Origin: Adineta ricciae
Lineage: Eukaryota > Rotifera > Eurotatoria > Adinetida > Adinetidae
NCBI GenBank assembly: GCA_905250025.1
Contig: CAJNOJ010000002.1
Location: forward strand, 1,240,001-1,304,000
DNA: 64,000 nt
Reading direction: 5' to 3'
Shown: piece after piece, positions 11,251 through 21,886 of the stretch
Layout: each line of letters opens with the position of its first letter
Numbering within the stretch: position 1 is the stretch's first letter
The notes under the pieces: model-generated
Seen by the model: the letters and a program-made list of their open reading frames with translations, nothing else
Database searches by the model: none
What the model was told of the DNA's origin: nothing
Made by a program: the position numbers and the translations under genes

Positions 11251-11930
11251 CTATTCTAAGTCTGGTTCAGTTATGATTGCACCGCCACCCATCGAGGAAC
11301 TATTCATGGTCTAAAACGAGAAAATGAGAAGTTTTGTTAAATTTTTTCATCATCTGGAAAGTTTACTTGAGCGATGCGAGGTAGGCGTATGATAATTTCC
11401 TGGAATAATTCAGGCGGTAATGTTTGCTGGAATAGGGCCATTAGATTTTGAGGTTGACTGCAAACAGCTACAGCTTTAGCTAAATGATCAACACCGTTGT
11501 TAAGATCGCCTAACAAACGAAGAGAATGAAACGGGTTTGAACAATAGAAGAAGGAATTCAACGTACCACGAGATAGACAATCTTCGCCTTGTTGGATTTG
11601 TTCAAGAAAATATCGACGCATTTCATCGGGATCACTGGTATTGACCTGAAATAAACTGTCAAAAAGTCCAAATCGAACTGATAAATATGATCTCTTACAT
11701 GACTTTGTGATATATCAACCGTTTGTTTCTGTTTTCTTCGTTCTAAAAGCAAATATTAGACATGTAGCAATGTTATATACATTCACTCGACACTGACTGG
11801 CTTTCAACTTTTCGGAAAAGTCAGGAGCATTTCGTCGTTTTCGATCAAAATACACACAATAACCAACGAAACTAACACCGAGTCCAACCGCTGCCACTAA
11901 TGGCCATAATGTTTTGCTGGTTGTGTTCAT
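11251..11930 (-). CDS. TOMM20: TOM20, mitochondrial import receptor subunit
   Basis: Exons 11930-11798, 11742-11699, 11645-11567, 11509-11367 and 11310-11251; 152 residues in frame. An N-terminal membrane anchor (about residues 8-28, ending YCVYFDRKRR as in animal TOM20) is followed by a basic linker, RRYFLEQIQQGEDCLSRGD, the TPR-like motif NNGVDHLAKAVAVCSQPQNL, and ALFQQTLPPELF. The C-terminus ends EPDLE, close to the acidic DDVE end of vertebrate TOM20. The protein sits in the outer mitochondrial membrane and binds presequences. Start: the ATG follows directly after a TATTTTCAG acceptor. Length and motif order match the family (about 145 residues). Confidence 0.93.
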
Positions 11931-12137
11931 CTGAAAATAACCACGTCATCGAATACATGTGGAAAGAAAGAATACACTGCATCACAATGGTTATGTCAAC
12001 ATTAGCTAAACACTACCTTTTATAACTCTTTTTCGTATAACTGAAATATACGAAAGTAGTTTCTGAAAAAGGATGGAATCTTTTTTCCGTTAAATACGTG
12101 AGGTTTGGTCATTATTTAGCCGTAAAGAATCAGCACG

Positions 12138-12407
12138 AATTTTGATGCTGCTGGTAAAACAACTATTCTAATGAAAATTAAATCAGATAAAGCTGCCGAA
12201 ACTACATCTGTACTAGGAGTGAATTTCACTGTATCTATCATCCCAAAACAAGGAAGAACACTGCGATATTATTCTTACAATTTGGATGGATTTCTGTTTG
12301 TTATTGATGTTGCAGATCATGATTGAATCAACGAGGCATGTGCTTATCTTCTTAGCATCATGCAACAACTATCGCCATTAATGGAGGAAAATACGAACAA
12401 AAACTGA
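12138..12407 (+). pseudogene. Decayed ARF-family GTPase fragment
   Basis: Reading from about 12141 gives [14 protein letters not shown], then LGVNFTV, DGFLFVIDVADHD, a TGA stop, and INEACAYLL. These align with the P-loop, switch and RDINEA-like regions of the ARF gene 800 nt downstream. It lacks introns, lacks the WDVGGQ switch 2 segment, has an in-frame stop and has no start region. It looks like a retrocopy or an old tandem duplicate in decay. It lies upstream of, and in the same direction as, the intact ARF gene. Confidence 0.7.
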
Positions 12408-12727
12408 TCAGAATTGAAATTTATTTTTTGAAATATTTCATGAAATTACGAAAAAATTAGCAAATTTCTTTTGATCTACTTCAATTATCTTCTCTTATCG
12501 GGCATTATACTTTAGCGTATTGCGCTATTTTTATGTTTTACCATATCTATTGCATGAAATCAGGTTAGATAAACTAGGGGCTAGCAAAATTTCTGAAATT
12601 ATTTTCATAAATCTTCATCGACTTTCTTTCTTTCTTTCGATTTGAAGGCATGGTTAATTTTTCTGATGTAAACAATCAAAAAACTTATGCAAACTAACTT
12701 CCTTGCCTAATTTCAACATAACATGAA

Positions 12728-12793
12728 TGAGTCACGTTGATGCGACACGTCGCCCAGGTGAAAGAGAAGAATAGTCAACAGCTGACTGAGTCA
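12728..12793 (+). promoter_or_regulatory. Paired TGAGTCA (AP-1/CREB-type) motifs upstream of ARF gene
   Basis: The exact heptamer TGAGTCA occurs at 12728-12734 and 12787-12793, 59 nt apart, followed by ACGT-core sequences to about 12850 and then the ARF start codon at 12940. bZIP factors bind such sites in animals. Function here is inference from the motif alone. Confidence 0.3.
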
Positions 12794-12939
12794 CTGCAAG
12801 ATTTGTTATTGCATGCGTACGGGTGTCGACGTGTCTCCTACGACGTGGCAATGCTGAAAATCTTTTTAAATATCGATCACTGACGACTTTTCTCATCAAA
12901 CATTTCTAAACCAACTCATACGACAACAGTCAACCAATC

Positions 12940-13688
12940 ATGGGTCTTTTCCTTAGTCGAATGTACGAAGTTCTCTCTTCATTCAGCAATGACAAACCAG
13001 CGCGACTTTTAATGCTCGGTCTTGATGCTGCTGGTAAAACGACAATTTTGTACAAACTCAAACTCGACGAAAATCTGCAAACCATTCCTACCATCGGTAA
13101 ATCTCTTATCATCAATAAGAACTTCCTTCTACCCTATTTTTTATCATAGGATTTAACGTTGAACAAATCAGTCCATGTCGTGGAGTATCATTTACTGTTT
13201 GGGATGTAAGTGTGACGAACTTTCGATTTCAAAGTCTTCTGACATGATTTCTCGTTTTGTTGAATAGGTTGGTGGTCAAGAAAAAATTCGTCGCCTCTGG
13301 CAGCATTACTATCAAAACTCAGATGGTTTAATCTTCGTTGTAGATAGTAGTGATGCGGAACGAATAAATGAAGCTCGTGAAGAACTTCATGGTATTCTCT
13401 CTTCTTCAGAAATGTCGACTGTACCTGTGGTTATCCTTGCTAACAAACAAGATTTACCAAGTATGTAGACAATTCTGGAGAAAATCTGAAAATTTCTATA
13501 AAAACATTTCTTGAATAGTGGCAATGAAACCTGCTGATATTGTTCAAAAACTCGATATGAATTCCCTACGTGGTAAACACAAATGGTTTATTCAAGCTGC
13601 GTGTGCAACAACCGGTGAGGGTTTGATCGAGGGAATGCTCGAAATGAGTAACCTCGTTAAACAACATCGTAAAGAAACTGGTTATTAA
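12940..13688 (+). CDS. ARF-family small GTPase
   Basis: Exons 12940-13096, 13150-13205, 13268-13460 and 13519-13688; 191 residues. Seen in order: MGLFLSRM with Gly2 for N-myristoylation, GLDAAGKTT (P-loop), PTIGFNVE (switch 1), [10 protein letters not shown] (switch 2), NKQDLP (guanine specificity) and CATTGEG. ARF proteins recruit coats and lipid enzymes to Golgi and endosomal membranes. It is about 10 residues longer than canonical ARF1 because of an inserted N-terminal segment and a longer tail ending KETGY, so it is a diverged ARF or an ARL rather than plain ARF1. All three introns are 53-62 nt with good consensus. The start is the only ATG giving Gly2. Confidence 0.9.
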
Positions 13689-14049
13689 TTGTGATAATAA
13701 ACGCAACCTGATTTCTCTCTCTCTCTTTCTCTTTGTACATCAATCATTTCGAATTTTCTAGTTCTTTTTCAAATAAAACAAAGACAAATTTTGTTTTTGT
13801 TATTTATAAATAGAATTTTTTTCGAAATCAAAAGTTGATTTTCCCTCACGAAAAGAAAAAAAGAAACCTACAATGAACAAGACAATTGTACAGAAAAGAA
13901 AAGCGAACTGTTAATAATCTATCCCCATAGCTGATACAAAATAAATGAGTGAATAGTTCAAGTGGTTGTGTGTGTGTGTGGTTTTTTTTTCTTCAGATAA
14001 ATCTATTTGACCAAGTCACAGTGAGTTTTGCAAGTAAAATTTCATCAGA

Positions 14050-15924
14050 TCAGTATAATTCATCATTATTATTTGCATTAAATCGTACAGGAAACATCAA
14101 TGCTTTGGCACTCATGAAACTTAAGTTAGGCAAAGTATCCATAATACGTTTGGCATCATCAGATATGATTGTAGTTGAACCGGGAAAGAGATCAACTGTT
14201 TTGATTGGTATCGCCGATTTGGCTTGTGGAATAATCGGACTGTCTGTTGCTTGACTGGACGATGGAGATGTGATGTGTTCCTCTTCGGTTGGTGATTTCA
14301 TCGTAGGAACGTAAAAATCCAGATCGAGTGTTTTGTTTGCATCGAAAACTTGAAGGAGAAGAGAAGAATTCATGTAAAACTTGACTAGTACAGGAGGATT
14401 ATTTAATTCATATTTGTTAGTAATTACATGCAAGAACATTCGATGTTTAGTTAATAGAGCAAATTATAACTGAAAATGAGCGACGTGCGATTTCATACTT
14501 ACCATTCTCCTCATTCTTACTGACGTTGGATGAAAGAGATGAGCTATCATTATCTATGGTTTTGGCAATAATTATTTATGGTTTTCGATAGTGGAGTAGT
14601 CAACTGCGAAAAAAGGCGGTTGAAAATTCTTACCTGTTAGAGGATTTTGTAGTCCACTTTGCTTCCAATCAAAATGCGGACGAATGGATTCAGTTGCCAG
14701 CTAACATAATCAAGAGAAATAATGGTTTGCTTGAAGAAGAAACGTATGTTCCTACTTTGTTTCCATTTTCAGTATCTTCAGAATCATTACTCACTGATAC
14801 GATAGATTTGACTTTTTCCGGCTGTAAAATTTCCGGTGTTAATGGAACATTTTTCGCCTATTTTTATGTAAAATAAGATCGGTGAATTGAAAGAAAAGAA
14901 ATAACATACGCGAAAGCGTTCATTAACACCCAATGCTTGATGAAACAAGCGTTCTGTATTCGATTTACGCCATTGAAATTGAATGCCAACTGGATCATTG
15001 GATAGATTTGATAAAACATTCCACAGCCTTTCAAAACATAATGAATATCAAAGTTACTTCTTGATCTGTGTGAAACACTTACGATAGACTAGATTGAAGA
15101 TATGCTAATTGTTTTGCTGGGTTTCGACAGGATGTAAAGGACGGTAAATCAGTAGAGGGAACAGCATAATTTTCATTCGCTATCGAAGGCGATGGTGGTT
15201 CCAAAGGAAAGCATGTTGATATTAAAGAATCGATTTGTTCAGAACTTAATGTATTCTAGGGATAATGAAGAAATTAGAACGATGGAGACAATAAAAGATG
15301 AAGTAAATAAACAGACTGTTGGAAGAGAAGATGCCTGAGGTTTGGGAGCCACTTGTACTTCACTAAATTCACCGAAATCATCATCATCTTCGTCTTCGAT
15401 CGGTTTAGTAGTTTGTTCATCACTAGATGATTGCACTACTTGTTCAGAAGATGGTACCGTAGTTGATTCAAAACTAGCCCAACCATTCTCGTCGTTCTCT
15501 GTAGTTGCATTGGATGTTGTTGCTGGAGCGGCCTGAAATCGTCATCGAATTAAACTTCAGATAAGAAAGACCAAAAAAGAGATCCTTTTTTTACCTCCAC
15601 AGTATCTTCTGCTTTCGTTTCAAATGCAGCAAAATTTGCCCAGTTATCATCGGTATTATTTTCTTCATGTGGATTTTCACCATTCATCGAGTTCTTTTCT
15701 ATCTCAGTCGACGGCACATCATCTTGAATTTGAGCAATATCAGTATCATTATTATCATCAACTGATTTCCATTCTTCGTTACTATCTTCTACTACATCCG
15801 GCAAAATTGGTGATATGATTTCGTTGGATTTTATTGTAGTAGTTGTATCATTTTCGTCGACATCATCGTCGAATGGTGGTGGTGATGTATCGTGCACAGG
15901 AGGTATGACAACCGACTGGCTCAT
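14050..15924 (-). CDS. AFTPH: Aftiphilin-like clathrin accessory protein
   Basis: Eight exons (15924-15595, 15532-15317, 15255-15083, 15027-14910, 14857-14795, 14700-14634, 14553-14503, 14348-14050) give 438 residues. Landmarks of aftiphilin: the N-terminal SPPPFDDD, acidic DDDDFGEFSEV and DNWANFAAF motifs (gamma-ear/clathrin binding), the WRKSNTERLFHQALGVN box, then HFDWKQSGLQNPLT, ANKTLDLDFY and LPNLSFMSAKALMFPV near the end. Aftiphilin works with AP-1 and clathrin on trans-Golgi and endosomal carriers. It is shorter than the vertebrate protein (about 930) through loss of disordered linkers. The ATG lies 5 nt after a TTTACAG acceptor and 181 nt after the SART1 stop. Confidence 0.88.
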
Positions 15925-16105
15925 AACATCTGTAAACATCAAGAAAACATTTAGATAAGAATCGATAAACCGAAATCATTCATCAATAGGACTTCTTCGA
16001 TATTTATTGGTTTAGTCAAACTCATATACAATACGACAAGAATAACAGAGAAATGTTCGTTTTCTATAATAATTCAAGAATTAACGTTTGCTTGAATAGA
16101 TTTTG

Positions 16106-19100
16106 TTATTTATATCCAGGAGGCAGTTGCGAATCTTTTGAACGATTTGCACTTAAAACAATGTAGGGCTGTTGTAATTGAATTTGTTTTTGTTTTAAGA
16201 GATTACAAGTTTGTAGTGGAGTGTCAACACTGGACATCTTTTTCATGGCCTGAAAAACAAGAATGTTGTTTAACTTTGCTTTGATTTCATGAAAAATAAC
16301 TTACATCTTCTTCAGCGTGTTTCTTCGCTCGTTTTTCTGTCTTCTTCTTACCACTACCTTTACCATGGAAACGATGTGAAAGTGCACGAAATGCTTCTTT
16401 GGCATTCATTTTTCGACCGCCTTCATCGACATATTCAAGTTTGACTTCAGGACGATAATGCTCTTTTTCTTTAAAGTCAGTCAAGGGTCCTGATGTATAC
16501 CGGTCACGTCGTGCATGTTTATCTTCAATTTCACTAGAAAATAATAAATTTTCGATCATCGAGAACGCACCTATAAATTGATTTCTACTTACTAGGAATT
16601 CTTCTCTTCAACTGTAAAATTTTTTGCTGAAATATCGCTGATAATACGAGCATTTTGCCGATTTTTGTCTTGTTCAATGTATCCTAGTGACAAAAAAAAG
16701 TCTAGGTACATTCCAAAAAAGTAGAGTAACCAACCTTTCTGTAATGCAAGTCTGAGTGCACTACCAATTCCACGATCCAATGATGTCTCTTCTGGTAAAA
16801 TCGATTCTTCTAGACGAAACGGTTTTGTATTAACATTGTCGGCCGGTGTATCGTCCATAGCGTCATCATCCATAGCATCATTTTCCAATGCATGCTGTAA
16901 TAATTCATCGTCGGGGTCTATTGCCGCATGAGGTTTTGAAGTCGACTTTTTACTGGATGAAACGTTAGTACGATTGATTTTTTTCGACTTCCGTAATGCT
17001 GGAATGCTTGCTAATGAATCAATAGTATTGCCACCAACATTACGACAAAATTCAGACATGGTGTCAAGGACGAGACTTTTATCATCGGGAGGTGTGGGAC
17101 CAGGTGGAAGAATAATACCGGTTTCCATCGGTTCAGATTTTATTTCAACTTTCAATTTTCGATCGCGTTCTTCGATCAATTCACTCAAGACCTAAATGAA
17201 TACAATTAACTTCTTTTATTGGAATAGACTATTTCATACCTTTTCAGCCGAACTACTTTCTTTTTTCGTTTTCAGTTTCATTGTTTTATTAACAACAGCC
17301 TGAAGCTCATCAAAAGCATCATCGGTAATGGCAATATTAGAAAGATCATCATCAGGGCCAACCAAATCGTCTAATAGATAGAAATATTTGTATTTTTCTT
17401 TCGTCGAAATCTTACTGTTTTGCTTACCATCATCTCTTTCAGTCGTCGTGATGATTTCTCGTTTAATTTTATTCAGAGAAGCACTAGCTGGACGTTCCCT
17501 ACAATAAAAGATCTTGCAACGCAAACTAAAACCTGTCGGGACATACTTTGATGATGATGAGATTGCTGTAGCACGGCGAGCGTCAGCCGGACGTAGTGAC
17601 ACTGATGCCGATGATTCATTTGGTTCACTACTATCCATGGCTAATAGGTCGTCAGCCTTGAGCATTTTTCGTGATCGAAGCTTTTTCTTAGTTACCTTTT
17701 TTGGCTTTTTGAATTGTTCCTAGAGAAGAAGATTTTCATAGATTTGACTCTCCTTGACAAGCAATTCAAGTATATTTACCATTTCAGCAGCGGTATAAAA
17801 GTCGCTCGCTACTTTTGGTGCTGCTGCAGTTAAACTCTGCATTCGTGCTCGAATTTCCTCTTTCATATTGTCCATGAATTTCTCATCAGCCATATCGTAT
17901 GTACCTCCGGTATCTAAACAATAACATCAAACTCTACTTCTGTCTTTCCAGATAGAATATCAAACGATTTACCTAATCGAAATGATGATTTCTTCTTATC
18001 ATCGTATTGTTCAAGCATTTTATTACGATTGAACTAAATTGAAAATGAAAATAAGTATTTTCCTCATTCGAAAATCCAACTTACCATTCCGAACTGATCC
18101 GGCGTGTCATCATCATCGTTATACGATCGATAACCAGGCGTTTTCTTTTTTGCTAATTCAACACGTTCTTTTGCCCGTTCATTGTCCGTAATATTAACAT
18201 TGATTAAAACATCTTCATCATCATCCTCATCGTCATCTTCACCTGCTTTTTTGTCGCTAAGAATTTCTAGAATACACAACAATTAATTCGTTCATACACA
18301 AGGTCTTTTTTTATCTACTTTTATCTTTCAATGTTAATATGACTTGTTGTCCTTCTTTGAATTCATCGATTGAATGTTCAATACGAAGACCAGTTAAATC
18401 CTTCGCTCCATATTTCTAGAACGAAAGCAGAATAAAGCGAATGTAAACTTAACGGAAGTGTCGATAGATCTTACTCTATGTTTTCGTTTCTCGGCTTCAT
18501 CACGCATGACATTTCCAACGCTGAATTCTTCATCCATTTGTTCAAGTTGTTTGGCCTTAGAAAAGTAAACAATCGACAAAGATTAATCATTCAACTCTTG
18601 AAAGATACATACGCGTGCAGCTGCTCTACGTTTTTCCTCCTCCATTTGTCGCATCTTTTCCACCCATGAGACAGCTGATTCGCTTGGCTCAGAAGCTATA
18701 GTTGGTGTGGTCCTGTATGAAAAGAAACGTTTCTAATGAATCTCCTTGCAACTTCAGATTCGAATACATACAAGAATTTTTCTTGCAATAATCGTTTTTC
18801 TTTTTGGACGCCAAGTTTTTCCAAGACTTGTTCGGTTCTCTTCTTTTCAGTAAGATTAGCTGCTGGTCGATGAACGAAATTTTCATCGCTATTTCCACTT
18901 TTCTTTGGCTCATTAGAATCTCCCGATGCACCAGCATCGACGGTTAATGGCTTAAGACCAAGAGAGGCCCGTAATTTGTTTGTTTCTTCTATGGAGAGCG
19001 ATGCACGTTCAGTTCCTTCGCGCTCATTGTCTGATGTATCATTCGCTTGCGATTTCGTTGGTGTCGCAGACCGAGATCGATCATCGTCGGATGGTGAACG

Positions 19101-19242
19101 TCGATCGCGTTTTCGTATTTTTTCCACACGATTGTGATCGCTACGATGTTTATCTAAATAGTGATTATTTGACTCAGAGTGGAACTCAATGCATCTACTT
19201 ACGTTTCTCCGAACTTTTCTCCTTTTTCGAATTCGAAACCAT
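16106..19242 (-). CDS. SART1: SART1/Snu66, U4/U6.U5 tri-snRNP protein
   Basis: Fifteen exons from 19242 to 16106 close in frame to 790 residues (human SART1 has 800). Landmarks: the RS/KD-rich N-terminus, [110 protein letters not shown], then [19 protein letters not shown] and [12 protein letters not shown], ending PPGYK. The protein bridges U4/U6 and U5 in the spliceosome before activation. Exon list: 19242-19203, 19153-18772, 18712-18613, 18555-18475, 18415-18319, 18266-18085, 18033-17973, 17913-17780, 17719-17547, 17498-17428, 17370-17240, 17191-16735, 16683-16593, 16533-16305, 16249-16106. Introns are 47-66 nt. Identification is firm. Confidence 0.95.
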
Positions 19243-21060
19243 AATCGACACTGACAATCTGTAATGAAATTCGTGTAACTTTCTTATTGCAAACTTAATT
19301 AAAACGTACTCGAAGAAATTTTATATTATCTTTCGCAAGTAGACGATCCAACCATAGCCACATACTCAAATCCGAGTTACCCTCTACGCGAATTATCGCT
19401 CATTATTCTTGACTTAACCGTTCTCCAACGACATCTACCGTGACTTCCCTATACCCATATATAAATATATTACTTATACTCCATTTTCAAATTAATCGCT
19501 AACAATTTAATAACATAAATGGAAGTTGTATCAACAATTCATATTCACAACATCTTGATAGCCTGTTGATCTTCTCATAATCATACACATATTATAATGG
19601 AACATATGTACTTCTGAGCAAAATTCATCATTCTCTCCAACCCACTACCATCTCAACTTAAACAATGATAACATTCGCATTCCATTAGAAATTAATTTCA
19701 TCGATATATTTTCGTGTGCAACATGCACTACTCCTTTTCACCGATGTATTTTTCATTTTCTAAAACAAGTTGCTCTGGCAGTTTCATGTTTCCACGAATC
19801 CGCAACTATTCGTCATCGCAACTAAGATTCCTCCGTTTGAAATATTTACCTCTTAGTAACTTGAAGTAAGTAAAATTTGGCTGACTCGAAATGCAAGACG
19901 TCCTATTCGTTCTTGCACATGAAGAATTGGATATATGTATGAAAATGAATTGTGTATAGACAAACTAGATTTCGTGCACTTTACGGTAATCGGACGTTGC
20001 TTATTACAACTTACCAAGAGGTAAAAATTCCAAAGCTGCGGAATTCTAGTTGCGATGACGAAAAGTTGCGGGTTCGTAGAAACACGGAACCGCCAGAGCA
20101 ACATTTGTTAAATTAATTTAAATTTGTCGGAAATGACTGGGTGATAAGAATCATGTAAATGTGGGAGCGCCTACTCTCGTGTGTTCAACGTAGACGTGTG
20201 ACGACAATATAGGTGAAATAGATATTAGAAATTGGGGAAACATGACGATGGTGTGTAGTTTAATCTGAACAAATTTTGTCATTCTCAAATGTTCGAACTG
20301 AGTATTTGAAGAGCATCGATATTGGAATAAACTTCCTTGAAATGAACTTTTGAGTGTAACCTGTATGAAAGATGAAAGGTTGATGTTGTTGGTTTATTGA
20401 CGTATACTCCTATTATTGACAATCTACCATTGCTGATTTTATTCCTACTCAACTGAATTTTATCTAAAATTCATCTACGCCATCGCATTCATAATGATGT
20501 TGAATTTTCAGAGTTGATAGAAGGAACCGTATGTTGTCTGAAGGTAGTATGTAATTTTAGGGTCTATATTGATAAGTGTTTTTTCCATCTACTATTAATT
20601 ATTTTCTAGTTTGTAAATATTTTAAGAGAATGCCAGTTTTTAAGCCGAACCAGCGTAGCGTATAGAGCACTTTCTAATAGGAGAACAAGTTAAAGTATAT
20701 GGAGAGAAAGAGAGAAGTATTCAAAAATATTTAATCGCAAAGTTCCGCACTATATTCTCACAATCCTAAAAGAGCACATACATTTGTAAACTTCCACTCT
20801 TTTTTTTTATATCGTGACAAAGCTGAACTATAGATACGCTATTTTGGAGGTGTTGAAGTAAAAGGTATTTGAAACCTAACCTACCTTTAGTATACCACTG
20901 GCTTCTGGTCTCATGAACGACTAATAAAAATGGTTCTATCACTTATATCTTAACTTAACATATACACTTTGTCTGCATTTGAAACTGAATGTAGGCTGTA
21001 TCTCTTTTTTGCAGATATTCACTTTCAAATCTGACCTCTCTTGCACTAAATCGAAGAACC
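19243..21060. other. Gene-poor region
   Basis: About 1.8 kb of AT-rich DNA between SART1 and the prohormone gene. It contains the foldback element listed separately at 19769-20102. No coding exon or structured RNA gene is supported. Confidence 0.5.
19769..20102. repeat. Imperfect long inverted repeat (foldback/MITE-like)
   Basis: Left arm 19769-19861 starts GTTGCTCTGGCAGTTTCATG. Right arm 20009-20102 ends CGCCAGAGCAAC. The reverse complement of one arm matches the other over about 90 nt with scattered mismatches (shared blocks include CTCTGGC/GCCAGAG, GTCATCGCAACTA/TAGTTGCGATGAC and TTACCTCTTAGTAA-like sequence). The loop is about 147 nt. Weaker symmetry continues outward. No transposase is present, so this is either a non-autonomous element or a transcribed hairpin. 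Confidence 0.65.
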
Positions 21061-21401
21061 ATGCAGTGCTTCATTATTCTATCCATCCTGTTTGGTAAGT
21101 TTCTTTACTTTATTGGTAACGATTAGTGAAATTCGTATGTTTAGTGGTATTTGCTGTCAAAATGAGTTATGCCGTACCGATAGTTTCTGATACGTTTGAT
21201 GAATTAAATACACTTGGTGATGAACCAAATCTGACTAAAAGAAAACTGCCAGTTGAAGGCATACTAATCGGTCGACGATCGTTTCCAGCCGAAGGTATCC
21301 TAATTGGAAGACGCAATTATCTAGCCGAACGTAACCTAAGCGGAAAACATCGTTATCCAACAGAAGGCATTCTGATTGGTAAACGCAGTTCGCGCTTTTA
21401 A
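21061..21401 (+). CDS. Neuropeptide prohormone with repeated EGILI-amide peptides
   Basis: Exons 21061-21094 and 21145-21401; 96 residues. Signal peptide MQCFIILSILFVVFAV, then an acidic spacer ending NLTKR. After it come dibasic-flanked repeats, each with a C-terminal Gly amidation donor: KLPVEGILIG-RR, SFPAEGILIG-RR, NYLAERNLSG-KH, RYPTEGILIG-KR, and a tail SSRF. Prohormone convertase and carboxypeptidase cutting, then amidation, would give three peptides ending EGILI-amide. The third repeat is degenerate. Known: this layout is the standard animal neuropeptide precursor. I do not recognise the EGILI-amide family. AATAAA follows at about 21562. Coding by layout is strong; receptor and role are unknown. 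Confidence 0.88.
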
Positions 21402-21886
21402 CTATGAACTTCAGTGATCATCACAACTGTTGAAAAAACAATGACTCGATGTAACCGGATAATTGGGATGTCATCATAAAATGTTGTTGTGTTCTTTTTT
21501 CTATCATTCGTGAATAATCTTCTGTTGAAAACTATTATGAGTGGTCAGTAAGAACCAAATAATAAAGATAAATTTCATTGACGTCTTAGCAAAGTTTTAC
21601 TCATACACTCAAGGAGCAATTAAAAAACCATCACTTTATCGTATATGTATATAAGCCAAAGTGGCAATTCTCAATAGATTAGTGTATAACTTTTGTTTTC
21701 ATTGATTTCGAATAAAATAATCAAACGATATTGAATCGAGTAAGGAGAAGAGAACATTTGTTTTTTTTTTACAAAAGAAGTAGATAATAAACAAACAGAT
21801 AGAAACTGAAAAAAGAGAAGTAGCATGATTATACGCGAACAGATATACCGCTGATTGAAAATTTATCATTGCTTTCATCGCTAACT
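21402..21886. other. Intergenic gap
   Basis: Convergent 3' flanks of the prohormone gene and VPS4 copy A. A polyadenylation-like AATAAA lies near 21562. No other feature is seen. Confidence 0.45.

Noticed and set aside
19853-20104. Minus-strand open frame of 83 residues
   Set aside because: It coincides with one arm and loop of the inverted repeat, so the open frame is a by-product of that structure.
20640-20700. tRNA-like stretch (AACCAGCGTAGCGTATAGAGCAC)
   Set aside because: Resembles a D-arm, but no anticodon arm, T-arm or acceptor pairing follows.
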